Shown here piece after piece: positions 43,483-51,903 of a DNA stretch of 64,000 nt; the stretch's first letter is position 1, and each line of letters opens with the position of its first letter. The DNA is taken from positions 2,602,380 through 2,666,379 of the forward strand of contig OX638318.1 of assembly GCA_951812585.1 (NCBI GenBank), written 5' to 3'. The DNA is from Rhodothermales bacterium (GTDB lineage: Bacteria > Bacteroidota > Rhodothermia > Rhodothermales > Bin80). The translations under genes and the position numbers were made by a program. The notes beneath the pieces are model-generated. The model was not told the origin of the DNA and made no database searches. It was given only the letters and a program-made list of their open reading frames with translations.

Positions 43483-45492
43483 CTATGGATATAGTATGGC
43501 TTCCCGAGCCCGCTCGGGAAAGGTCTTGACGTTGTAGCGGGCGCGCAGCCGTGCAAGAAGGTTCTCCTCCAAGACGGCCTGCAATTCGGCGATAACCTCT
43601 CCTTTGGCCTCCTCGAACGTCTTCTGGCGGGGCGGTTCCACCCCATCGTAATAGAGTGCCAGGAAGCCGTTTCGGTAAGGGATGATCTCGGACCTCTCGC
43701 CTGGCTCCAGGCCTAGGGCGCGGTCGTACACGCTCCGCGAGGGGCCCTCCACCAGCACGGTATCAAACCGGATCAAGGCAACAGAGTCCTTGCGTACATA
43801 GTCGTAAAACTCTGGCCAAGTCATGCCTGCTTCCAGCTCCAGGATAGCGGCTTCATGCACGGAGTCGTAATAGGCAAACACCTCCATGATGCGATGGCGC
43901 TCAGGGAACATGTAACGCTCCTTGCGCGCCTCATAGTGCGCTACCAGCGCCGATGTGTCCGCGGAAGCAGCAGCCCAGACAGAATCCTCCATCAGCTTGT
44001 AGAGCAGGAGGCCATCCCTGAAGTTCTGCATGATCCACGCGAATTCCTCATCCTCATCCTCGAGGGCCATCGCTGTATGGGTGATCGCCGCGAAGTCCAG
44101 AAACGCATTACCCAGGTGGACAACCTGCTCTACCGTGGTGTTTCCGTTGCGGGCGCGGTTGTTGCGGTCACCAGCAAACCTGGCCAGCCGGCTCGCCGTG
44201 TACAGCGAGTCGCCGACCCGCCCGATGACGACGCTGCCCAGCGAGTCGCCTGGCGCTATCGCGCTGATGTGAGCCCGTACGGAATCCCTGCGCACCCCAG
44301 CAACGAGCGAGACAAGCGCCGCCGTGTCTAGCGATACCGCATACCGATTGCGTGCATCCTCGGCCAAGGCTGATTCGGCCCGGATCATCCGGGGAAGGTT
44401 TTGAGCCTCGCGCCGCAGATCTTCGAATTCTTGCTTGTACGTACCCAGCGTATCACGTCCGGTGAGCTTCAGGATCTGAAATCCGTAGCCAGTCTGTACG
44501 ATGTCCGTGACGTCTCCGACCGCGTCTATATTAAAGGCAATCTCCTTGAAGGTGCTGTCGATGCCGCGCGACAGGTAGGAAAGAAACCCGACATCGCCCC
44601 CGCGACCCCGGCTGTTGACCTCCTCTGAGAGCTCCGACGCTACATAGGCGAAGTTCTGCCCTGCGTCCAGGCGTGCCTTGGCTGCTTCAATACGTTCCCG
44701 CGCGACTGCCGTGCTTTCCGGGGCAGTGCCGTTGATGCGCACCAGGATCTGCGACAGGCGCACGTTGGGCACCATGGGTCTGCGATCATGCACCTTGAGT
44801 ACATGGTATCCGTAGTCCGATTGAAACACCTCCGACACTTCTCCGATGGGCTCGGTGTACGCCCGGTCCTCGAACGACTTGATCATCATACCGGCGGTAA
44901 ACCACCCCAGATCGCCGCGATAGCCCTGTGGCGATGCCGGGTTGGCAGCCGACGGGTCTTCCGAGTACAGGAGCGCCACATCGCCGAAATTCATGCCCTG
45001 AAGTACCGAGTCGCGCAGCGCCGCAGTGCGGGCATAGGCCAAAAGTGAATCGGCAGCCGTCATCTCTGGCAATAGCCGCGTAAAGATGTGGCTGGCGCGC
45101 ACGATCTCTTTCTTCTTCTCGTAATAGTCCATCAGGATCGGCGCAAGGACCTCGCGGTCAACCAGATACGGGCGGGCAAAAGCCGCGCGGTAGGTATGAA
45201 TCTCATTCAACATGGCGGGATCCTCGCCATACCCGCTTGCTTCGGCAGCCAGCACCTTCAGCCGAAAGTCAACATACCGCTCCAGAAAGTCTTCATACGC
45301 ATTGCTGTCGGATGCCGCAAAGCTGTTGTTGCGATCATATTCCTGTCTGAATTCGTCCTGACTCAAGACATGGCCTCCAATTACCGCGACGATAGACGTG
45401 TTCGCCTCCTCTTCCGTCACGAGCGGCGTACTTCCGCCACAACGGGCCAATAGCACTACAGCCAGCGCTGCAAGTCCCAGTCGCACAACCAT
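43483..45492 (-). CDS. Large two-parvulin periplasmic peptidyl-prolyl isomerase (669 aa)
   Basis: Envelope foldase with two PpiC domains in tandem: the first around VRASHIFTRLLPEM and GYRGDLGWFTAGMM, the second around VRLSQILVRINGTAPES and GGDVGFLSYLSRGI. The signal segment LGLAALAVVLLARC has arginine just before the cysteine, a poor lipobox position. The C-terminal 250 residues resemble helical SurA-type sequence, with a third partial region. It is the first gene of the minus-strand foldase set, divergent from a sigma factor gene at 45655. Confidence 0.9.
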   Translation of the reverse strand: MVVRLGLAALAVVLLARCGGSTPLVTEEEANTSIVAVIGGHVLSQDEFRQEYDRNNSFAASDSNAYEDFLERYVDFRLKVLAAEASGYGEDPAMLNEIHTYRAAFARPYLVDREVLAPILMDYYEKKKEIVRASHIFTRLLPEMTAADSLLAYARTAALRDSVLQGMNFGDVALLYSEDPSAANPASPQGYRGDLGWFTAGMMIKSFEDRAYTEPIGEVSEVFQSDYGYHVLKVHDRRPMVPNVRLSQILVRINGTAPESTAVARERIEAAKARLDAGQNFAYVASELSEEVNSRGRGGDVGFLSYLSRGIDSTFKEIAFNIDAVGDVTDIVQTGYGFQILKLTGRDTLGTYKQEFEDLRREAQNLPRMIRAESALAEDARNRYAVSLDTAALVSLVAGVRRDSVRAHISAIAPGDSLGSVVIGRVGDSLYTASRLARFAGDRNNRARNGNTTVEQVVHLGNAFLDFAAITHTAMALEDEDEEFAWIMQNFRDGLLLYKLMEDSVWAAASADTSALVAHYEARKERYMFPERHRIMEVFAYYDSVHEAAILELEAGMTWPEFYDYVRKDSVALIRFDTVLVEGPSRSVYDRALGLEPGERSEIIPYRNGFLALYYDGVEPPRQKTFEEAKGEVIAELQAVLEENLLARLRARYNVKTFPERAREAILYP

Positions 45493-45599
45493 GAGGGTTA
45501 CGGGGTAATGTAATATGGGGTAATTTTCAGGCAGCCCTGGATAACGCCTGCGGCACGCTGTCGTTCCAACTGGGAGGGCTGCGTCCACAGCACGGCCAA

Positions 45600-45628
45600 G
45601 GTCCGGCAACCTTCCGGCGGCTCGCGTG
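45600..45628 (+). promoter_or_regulatory. Possible ECF-type promoter for the sigma/anti-sigma pair
   Basis: Within 45493-45654, a GCAACCTT-like element near 45606-45613 and TCTTTA near 45629-45634 are about 15 nt apart, faintly like an ECF promoter. The 162-nt divergent gap also holds GGGGTAAT twice (about 45499-45527). Loose evidence. Confidence 0.2.
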
Positions 45629-45654
45629 TCTTTAGAATAACTGGCGGTTTTTCG

Positions 45655-46230
45655 ATGGAGCCCATAGCACACGAGTACAAGCTGATCGAGGCGTTCAGGA
45701 ACGGAGATGACTTCGCCTTTGTATCGCTGTACAATCGGTACAAGGGGCCGATCTACACGTATTGCGTGCGGATGCTGTTAGACCGCGAGGCGGCGCAGGA
45801 TGCGATGCAGGAAACCTTCTTGCGCATCTACGAAAACCGCAAGCGCCTCTTGAATACGGCCTCCTTCAGGGCTTGGCTCTTCACAGTGGCCCGGAACCAG
45901 TGCCTGAACCATCTGAGGACCGCGAAACGCCGCGTACGCCTGGATGAGCGGATGGCCGCGCGCTTGGAAGCGCCTGGCAGCGGGCCGCTGGAAAAATGGG
46001 AGCAGATCGCTTTGGTGACCCATTTTCTGGGTCTGCTCAAGCCGGAATACCGGGAAGTCATTGTGCTGCGCGAGTTCCAGAATATGTCGTATGCCGAAAT
46101 CGCCGCGGTCACAAGGAGCACGATGTCCGCAGTGAAGTCACGCCTGTTCAAAGCGCGCCGAAAGCTTGCCCAAAGCATGGAGCCACTGATCCAGCATGAA
46201 TCCGAGCGGCTTGCCGCAGTACAGTCATGA
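45655..46230 (+). CDS. ECF-family RNA polymerase sigma factor (191 aa)
   Basis: Region 2 is FVSLYNRYKGPIYTYCVRML with EAAQDAMQETFLRIYENRKR; region 4 is LKPEYREVIVLREFQNMSYA and IAAVTRSTMSAVKSRLFKAR. The length and two-domain layout are those of ECF sigma factors. The stop overlaps the downstream anti-sigma gene (ATGA). It is a different type from the sigma gene at 14004, since its anti-sigma has a zinc finger. Confidence 0.94.
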   Translation: MEPIAHEYKLIEAFRNGDDFAFVSLYNRYKGPIYTYCVRMLLDREAAQDAMQETFLRIYENRKRLLNTASFRAWLFTVARNQCLNHLRTAKRRVRLDERMAARLEAPGSGPLEKWEQIALVTHFLGLLKPEYREVIVLREFQNMSYAEIAAVTRSTMSAVKSRLFKARRKLAQSMEPLIQHESERLAAVQS

Positions 46231-46727
46231 AGACCGCATGCACATGTGAAGAAGCCGTCCATCTTTTTCTGGATGGCGAGCTGGCGCATGACGGGCAGCC
46301 GGACCTGTTCGCGCACCTGGCGGCGTGCGGGACTTGCCGCCAGGTCATGAGCACGATGATGGAGTTCAGGCGCATGAGCCGCCAAGAGGCGATCCATGTG
46401 CCTGCTGCAGCCGACGAGGGCGTACTGGCGCGACTGGAGCAGTCCAGGCGACGCCTGTTCAAGCGGGACCGCTTTTTTGAGCGCCGCCCGTTGTGGGAGG
46501 CCCGTACCTCGCTGTCCTTGCGATCGGTCGCTGCCCTAGCAGCCATCAGCTTTGCTTCGGGCGTCATGCTGCCCCATGATCTTTACGTACAGGACGCCCT
46601 GCAGCCGATAATAGTGGAACAGCCGGTCGATCAGCGGCTAAGAGAGGCCCGTTTGCCTTTATATGTCTGGTACCCGGGTATCGAGGTGGAAGCTGTACGG
46701 GATCCCGAGCCGGGCGATAAACCATAG
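46227..46727 (+). CDS. Zinc-binding (ZAS) anti-sigma factor (166 aa)
   Basis: The first 45 residues hold the zinc anti-sigma motif: LFAHLAACGTCRQVM gives H-x3-C-x2-C, and cysteines lie near the N-terminus (TCTCEEAVHLFLDGEL). One membrane span follows (LSLRSVAALAAISFASGVML), with a short extracytoplasmic tail (LYVQDALQPIIVEQPVDQR). It should hold the upstream sigma factor inactive until an envelope signal arrives. The two genes overlap. Confidence 0.88.
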   Translation: MKTACTCEEAVHLFLDGELAHDGQPDLFAHLAACGTCRQVMSTMMEFRRMSRQEAIHVPAAADEGVLARLEQSRRRLFKRDRFFERRPLWEARTSLSLRSVAALAAISFASGVMLPHDLYVQDALQPIIVEQPVDQRLREARLPLYVWYPGIEVEAVRDPEPGDKP

Positions 46728-46761
46728 CGCGGCTGCACCGTAGCGCAGCCGCATTCCGTGC

Positions 46762-48243
46762 ATGGCTGTTCGTGTCCGCTTCGCCCCTAGTCCCACAGGC
46801 TACCTCCACATAGGCGGCCTGCGCACCGCGCTGTTCTGCTACCTCTTTGCCCGACGTATGGGCGGCACTTTTGTGCTGCGCATCGAAGACACAGACCGCG
46901 CGCGGTTTGTGGCGGATGCCGAGGATGACATCACCGCGGGTCTGGCGTGGGCGGGTCTCGACCCCGACGAAGGGCCGCACCTCGGTCCCGGCTACCGCCA
47001 GAGTGAGCGTACCGCCCTGTACCGTAGCATTGCACAGCGGCTCTTGCGCAGCGGGCATGCCTATGCGGCCTTTGATACGCCAGAGGCCCTCCAGGCGATG
47101 CGCGACCGGGGCGAGACCTATAGCGGCGCCACGCGCCGTGCAATGTGCAATGCCTTCACGCTGCCGCAGGCGGAAGTGGAGCAGCGCTTGGCTGCAGGCA
47201 CGCCCCATGTAGTGCGGCTGCATGTCCCCGAGGACGGCGAGGTGACCTTCACCGATATCGTCAAGGGGCCCGTGACGTTTGCAGCAGACAGTCTGGACGA
47301 TCAGATCCTTTTGAAGTCGGATGGACAGCCCACCTACCATCTTGCCAATGTGGTGGACGACCACGCGATGGGGATCACGCATGTGATCCGCGGCGAGGAG
47401 TGGCTATCCTCAGCGCCGAAGCATATGCTGCTGTATCAGGCGCTGGGTTGGGAACCACCCCGGATGGCGCATCTGCCCCTGATTCTTAGCCCCGGCGGCG
47501 GCAAGTTGTCCAAGCGCAGCGCGACGCGCCTGGGCATCCCGGTAAATGTGCGCGACTACCAGTCGTATGAGCCCGAGGCAGTGATAAACTTTCTGGCCCT
47601 CTTGGGATGGCATCCAAGCACGGAGCAGGAAGTGTTCACGCTTGATGAACTGAAGGCGACCTTTTCGCTGGAGAGGGTCGCGCCATCGCCTGCCCGGTTT
47701 GACCTGGACAAGCTCCGCTGGTTCAACCAGAAGCACCTGATACAACTGGGGACCGCCCGGGTGGCCGCCCGTGTCCGGTCAGAGCTGGAATCGGCCTTAG
47801 GCCCGATAGATCCCGCCTACCTGCATCGGGTCCTTGTCGTTGTTGGCGAGCGCCTGATGCGCCGCCAGGACCTTTTCACTCGGTTCGCTTACTTCTTTCA
47901 GGATCCCGAATCATACGATCCGCGCGGCGTCAAAAAGCGGTGGAAGGCGGATGCCAAAGACCTGGTGCTGGCCTATGCGGACGCGCTGGAAGCGCTGGCG
48001 TGGCCGGAGGCCGATGCGCAGTCCCCTGCAACGGATCTGAAGGGTGCCGAGGGCGCATTGGAGCATGCGCTGCGTAACCTGGCAGCCATGCGTGGCATCG
48101 GCGCGGGGCGCATCATTCATCCGGTGCGTCTGGCGACGAGCGGCACCACGGCGGGGCCCAGCCTTTTTGCAATGCTGGCGGTGCTCGGCCGCGAGCGATG
48201 CGTGCGCCGCCTGCGGAGGGCCGCAGCGGTCCTGGGACCATGA
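46762..48243 (+). CDS. gltX: Glutamate-tRNA ligase (493 aa)
   Basis: Class I synthetase that charges tRNA-Glu. HIGH-type motif: RFAPSPTGYLHIGGLRTALF; KMSKS-type motif: GGGKLSKRSATRLG. The length is normal. The C-terminal anticodon-binding region is complete. A separate glnS follows nearby, so glutaminyl-tRNA is not made only by the transamidation route. The stop overlaps the next gene (ACT-domain protein) by 4 nt. Confidence 0.95.
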   Translation: MAVRVRFAPSPTGYLHIGGLRTALFCYLFARRMGGTFVLRIEDTDRARFVADAEDDITAGLAWAGLDPDEGPHLGPGYRQSERTALYRSIAQRLLRSGHAYAAFDTPEALQAMRDRGETYSGATRRAMCNAFTLPQAEVEQRLAAGTPHVVRLHVPEDGEVTFTDIVKGPVTFAADSLDDQILLKSDGQPTYHLANVVDDHAMGITHVIRGEEWLSSAPKHMLLYQALGWEPPRMAHLPLILSPGGGKLSKRSATRLGIPVNVRDYQSYEPEAVINFLALLGWHPSTEQEVFTLDELKATFSLERVAPSPARFDLDKLRWFNQKHLIQLGTARVAARVRSELESALGPIDPAYLHRVLVVVGERLMRRQDLFTRFAYFFQDPESYDPRGVKKRWKADAKDLVLAYADALEALAWPEADAQSPATDLKGAEGALEHALRNLAAMRGIGAGRIIHPVRLATSGTTAGPSLFAMLAVLGRERCVRRLRRAAAVLGP

Positions 48244-48611
48244 GCTACACGCTCCGCGCACTGGCCGGGCGTTATGCGGTCGTGCGTCTGCCTGCGGGCG
48301 TGCTCCCGCCCCGGTGGTCCATGCAGGGGACGTTCTGGCAGGTGCTGCATACCCCAGACGAATGCACGATCCTCTGCGGCGAGCAACATGTGCCCGCCGA
48401 CGTTTCGTGCGAAGCAGGCTGGTATGTGCTCAAGGTTCAGGGTCCGCTGCGCTTTGAGCAGACGGGTGTCCTGCATGCACTCCTCAGTCCCCTGGCCGCG
48501 AAGCGCATCCCGGTGCTGTCCGTGTCGGCCTACAGCACGGACTACGTTCTGGTGCGAGACCTGGGCGGTGCTTCCGCGGCCCTCAGGGAGGCCGGTCATG
48601 AAGTCTGCTGA
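48240..48611 (+). CDS. ACT-domain protein (123 aa)
   Basis: Small cytoplasmic protein of the ACT_7/CASTOR type: YTLRALAGRYAVVRLPAGVL at the start and a C-terminal ACT core FEQTGVLHALLSPLAAKRIP, VLSVSAYSTDYVLVRD. Such proteins bind amino acids, though the ligand is unknown here. ATG 48240 overlaps the gltX stop. The 3' end overlaps the end of the convergent glnS by 16 nt. Confidence 0.85.
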   Translation: MSYTLRALAGRYAVVRLPAGVLPPRWSMQGTFWQVLHTPDECTILCGEQHVPADVSCEAGWYVLKVQGPLRFEQTGVLHALLSPLAAKRIPVLSVSAYSTDYVLVRDLGGASAALREAGHEVC

Positions 48612-50845
48612 TGCAGCTGCTCCTCGACGATGACGCGCGTAGCCGAAGGGGAGGCCGCGCCGTGCGTGGCCTTGAGTACCTGACCCACAAAGAAACCCGC
48701 CAGGCCGCGCTTGCCGGCCCGGTATGCCCGCACCTTGTCCGGATACTTGTCCATGAGTTTGCCCACTATCGCGCGCAGCGTAGCCGCATCGTCCAGCGTA
48801 CTGGCCTTCTTTGCCAATAGCAGTGCATCAGGATCGCCGCCCGTCCGCACCATGGTGGCGAGCACCTCCCGCGCCTGGTGCGATGATGCAGCCTTCGAAG
48901 CAACGCGGTTCACTAGCCGGCCAAAGGCTTCGGCGCTAAAGGGTAGTGCATCCAGTCTGCTGCCCTTGGCCAGGGGCAGCAGACGATTGACGATCCAGCT
49001 GCCAAGCGGCTGTGCCGGTGCATGGGCCACGGCGGCTTCAAAGAATGCTTTGGCTTCGGGCGCGCCGACCAGGGCCCGGCCAATGGTATCAGTAAGGCCC
49101 TGCGCAGCGATCCAGCGCTGATCTACTGCGGATAGCTGCGGTGCAGGGAGCGGCGGAATCGCGACGCGTCGCTTAGGCGGTTCAGTTTCCAGCTTCGGTG
49201 CAGATCGGGTCCACCCATCCCGGAGCGCAGCAATACGGTTGAACACCAGCGTGCCATCAGCCGCAGAGACGGGATCCCGCCAGAAATAGCCCAAGCGCGT
49301 GAACTGGTAGCGCGTCTTGGGCGCATCGATGGCCACGCTGGGCTCAATGCGGCTGTTCGTCAGGACGACCTCCGAGGCGGGGTTCAGCTGTGACACAAAA
49401 TTCTGGTCCGGGTGTGCCGCAACAAACAGCCGTTCATAGAGGCGCACCACCACAGGAAGCGCGGCCTGCGTGTCAACCCAGTGGATGGTGCCGCGCGCCT
49501 TGGGCCCGTCGCCGTCCCTGGAGTTTGGAAACCATGTGCACAGAAGCTTTTGAACGCGGCCATCCGCATTCTTCACCACCGCATCGCACCGGATTACGTA
49601 CGCATGCCTGAGGCGCACAATGGCCCCGGGCGACAGGCGTCGAAAACCCTTGGGGGGCCTTTCCGCAAAGTCACTGCGCTCAACGAGCAGTGATCTGGAA
49701 AAGGGTACCTTCCGCGTGCCTTCCCGGCCGATGTCGTGCGGCCAGTACGGAGCGTCGAGCCATTCTTTGTGGTCCGCGGGACAGTTGGTCAGCGTTATCT
49801 CGAGCGGATCCAGCACGCACATCACGCGCGGTGCTTTGCGGTTCAGTTCGTCGCGGACATGGTGGTCCAACAGGTCTGGATCGCTGACGCTGTCGACCTT
49901 GGTCGTCCCCACCGCTTCACAGAAGGCCCGTATGGCGGCGGGCGTGACGCCGCGACGCCGGATGCCTGCCAGCGTGGGCATCCGGGGATCATCCCATCCG
50001 CTGACATGCCCTTCCTGCACCAGGCGCAAGAGTTTGCGCTTAGAGGTGATGGTGTGGCCCAGGTTGAGTCGCGCGAATTCATACTGGTACGGGCGCGGAT
50101 TGATCGCCAGCGCATCCAGGTACCAGTCATAGAGCACACGATTGGTCGTGAACTCCAGCGTGCATATGGAGTGCGTGATTCCCTCAATGGCATCGGACTG
50201 GCCGTGCGCCCAGTCATAAAACGGATAGATGCACCAGGCATCCCCCTGCCGGTAGTGGTGCGCATGGCGAATGCGGTACATCAGCGGGTCCCGCATCTTC
50301 ATGTTAGTGTGCGCCATGTCGATCTTGGCGCGCAGCACGCACGTCCCATCACCGAATTTGCCCGCCCGCATGCGGGCAAAGAGGTCCAGGTTTTCCTCCA
50401 CCGAGCGGTCGCGATAAGGACTGGGGCGGCCTGGCACCGTGACCGTGCCCCGGTATGCACGAATCTCTTCCTCGGAAAGGTCGTCCACATACGCCAATCC
50501 CAGCGAGATGAGCTTGCAAGCCCATGTGTATAAGGTTTCAAAGTAGTCGGACGCATAGAATTCATTCTCGCCCCAGTCGTATCCCAACCATGCTAAATCG
50601 CGCTTGATCGCTTCCACATAGGTCAGGTCTTCGGTCGCCGGATTGGTGTCATCAAACCGCAGATGGCAGGTGCCCCCGTACTCCATCGCCAGTCCGAAGT
50701 TGAGCGTGATGCTCTTGGCATGGCCGATGTGAGGGAACCCGTTTGGCTCGGGAGGAAACCGCGTGATGATCCTGCTGCGCCTGCCCGTGCGCAGATCTTC
50801 GTCGACAATGGCGCGGATAAAGTCGCGTGCGCGTCGCTCGGTCAT
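48596..50845 (-). CDS. glnS: Glutamine-tRNA ligase with C-terminal YqeY-like extension (749 aa)
   Basis: Class I synthetase that charges tRNA-Gln directly. The HIGH motif is PPEPNGFPHIGHAKSITLNF, the KMSKS-equivalent is TITSKRKLLRLV, and the beta-barrel anticodon-binding region runs to about residue 560. The last 170 residues are extra relative to E. coli GlnS (554 aa). That tail reads like a GatB/YqeY domain: KAASSHQAREVLATMVRTGG, KASTLDDAATLRAIVGKLMD and YRAGKRGLAGFFVGQVLKAT, the region that in amidotransferase B binds tRNA. The Deinococcus enzyme has a similar tail. Confidence 0.94.
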   Translation of the reverse strand: MTERRARDFIRAIVDEDLRTGRRSRIITRFPPEPNGFPHIGHAKSITLNFGLAMEYGGTCHLRFDDTNPATEDLTYVEAIKRDLAWLGYDWGENEFYASDYFETLYTWACKLISLGLAYVDDLSEEEIRAYRGTVTVPGRPSPYRDRSVEENLDLFARMRAGKFGDGTCVLRAKIDMAHTNMKMRDPLMYRIRHAHHYRQGDAWCIYPFYDWAHGQSDAIEGITHSICTLEFTTNRVLYDWYLDALAINPRPYQYEFARLNLGHTITSKRKLLRLVQEGHVSGWDDPRMPTLAGIRRRGVTPAAIRAFCEAVGTTKVDSVSDPDLLDHHVRDELNRKAPRVMCVLDPLEITLTNCPADHKEWLDAPYWPHDIGREGTRKVPFSRSLLVERSDFAERPPKGFRRLSPGAIVRLRHAYVIRCDAVVKNADGRVQKLLCTWFPNSRDGDGPKARGTIHWVDTQAALPVVVRLYERLFVAAHPDQNFVSQLNPASEVVLTNSRIEPSVAIDAPKTRYQFTRLGYFWRDPVSAADGTLVFNRIAALRDGWTRSAPKLETEPPKRRVAIPPLPAPQLSAVDQRWIAAQGLTDTIGRALVGAPEAKAFFEAAVAHAPAQPLGSWIVNRLLPLAKGSRLDALPFSAEAFGRLVNRVASKAASSHQAREVLATMVRTGGDPDALLLAKKASTLDDAATLRAIVGKLMDKYPDKVRAYRAGKRGLAGFFVGQVLKATHGAASPSATRVIVEEQLHQQTS

Positions 50846-50872
50846 GCGATCAGTGAAACAAATGTAGAGCCA

Positions 50873-51901
50873 TCAGGGCGAGCGGTACATCTCCAGGAGT
50901 ATCTGAATGGCATCCCAGGTGGACCGCTCACCGCTGGCCACCGCCGCCTGCAGTGCCTCCAGCCTTGTTCCTATCGCCGGATGGGACAGAAAGTCCGCGC
51001 AAAGCGCCTTCAGCACCGCGTCCTTAAAGTGCGCACTGCGCTGCCTGGCGCGATTGCGTGCATAATACCCGCTTATCTCTGCTGCTTCCTTATACGCCTG
51101 AGCGGCCTCCCATACTGTATCCACGCCATCGCCGGTGATGGCAGAGCAGGTAAGGACGCGGGTCCGTATGCCTGTGGGACCCACGGGGTATAGCCGGAGC
51201 GCCCGCTGGTACGCACGCTGCGCCGCGCGCGACGGGGCCACGGCGTTGCCATCAGCCTTGGCGACGGCGATGATGTCGGCGACCTCCATGATTCCGCGCT
51301 TAATGGCCTGCAGCGCATCTCCTGCTCCGGCAAGCACCAGCAGCAGCACGATGTCGGCGACCTCGCGCGCGGCTGTTTCCGATTGGCCAACGCCCACCGT
51401 TTCAACAAGCACCACATCGTAGCCTGCTGCCTCGCACAACGTGATCGCATGCCGCGTGCCCTGCGTCACGCCGCCGAGCATCCCCGACGAAGGCGACGGA
51501 CGTATGAATGCGCTGTCCAGGCCTGCAAGCCCGGGCATGCGTGTCTTGTCTCCCAGTATGCTGCCGCCGGTGTGCACGCTGGAAGGATCCGTGGTGAGCA
51601 CGGCCACGCGATGGTCCCGCTCGATCAGATACTGCCCGAGCCGCTCTATGAGTGAGCTCTTTCCCGTGCCGGGCGCGCCCGTTACGGCGAGGCGCAGTGC
51701 GCCGCCCGCGTGCGGCTCGCACAGCGCTAGCACTGCGCGGGCCAAAGCCTTGTCGCGCGGCAGCGTGCTTTCCAGGAGCGTGATCGCACGCCCGAGCAGG
51801 ACGCGATCCGCAGCCAGGATGCCGCGCGCGTATTGCTCCGCGTTCAGCCGCGGCAGTGCCTTTGCTTCGGCATCGGGGTTGATAGTCTGCGCCTCGGACA
51901 C
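50873..51901 (-). CDS. meaB: Methylmalonyl-CoA mutase-associated GTPase MeaB/ArgK (342 aa)
   Basis: P-loop GTPase that protects and reloads B12 in methylmalonyl-CoA mutase. Walker A is VTGAPGTGKSSLIERL, followed by VAVLTTDPSSVHTGGSILGD, KTRM and the switch VETVGVGQSE. The signature segments ADIVLLLVLAGAGDALQAIK and VAKADGNA are typical. It lies directly downstream of the mutase large-subunit gene on the same strand (2-nt gap), as in many mutase operons. Confidence 0.94.
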   Translation of the reverse strand: MSEAQTINPDAEAKALPRLNAEQYARGILAADRVLLGRAITLLESTLPRDKALARAVLALCEPHAGGALRLAVTGAPGTGKSSLIERLGQYLIERDHRVAVLTTDPSSVHTGGSILGDKTRMPGLAGLDSAFIRPSPSSGMLGGVTQGTRHAITLCEAAGYDVVLVETVGVGQSETAAREVADIVLLLVLAGAGDALQAIKRGIMEVADIIAVAKADGNAVAPSRAAQRAYQRALRLYPVGPTGIRTRVLTCSAITGDGVDTVWEAAQAYKEAAEISGYYARNRARQRSAHFKDAVLKALCADFLSHPAIGTRLEALQAAVASGERSTWDAIQILLEMYRSP

Positions 51902-51903
51902 GT

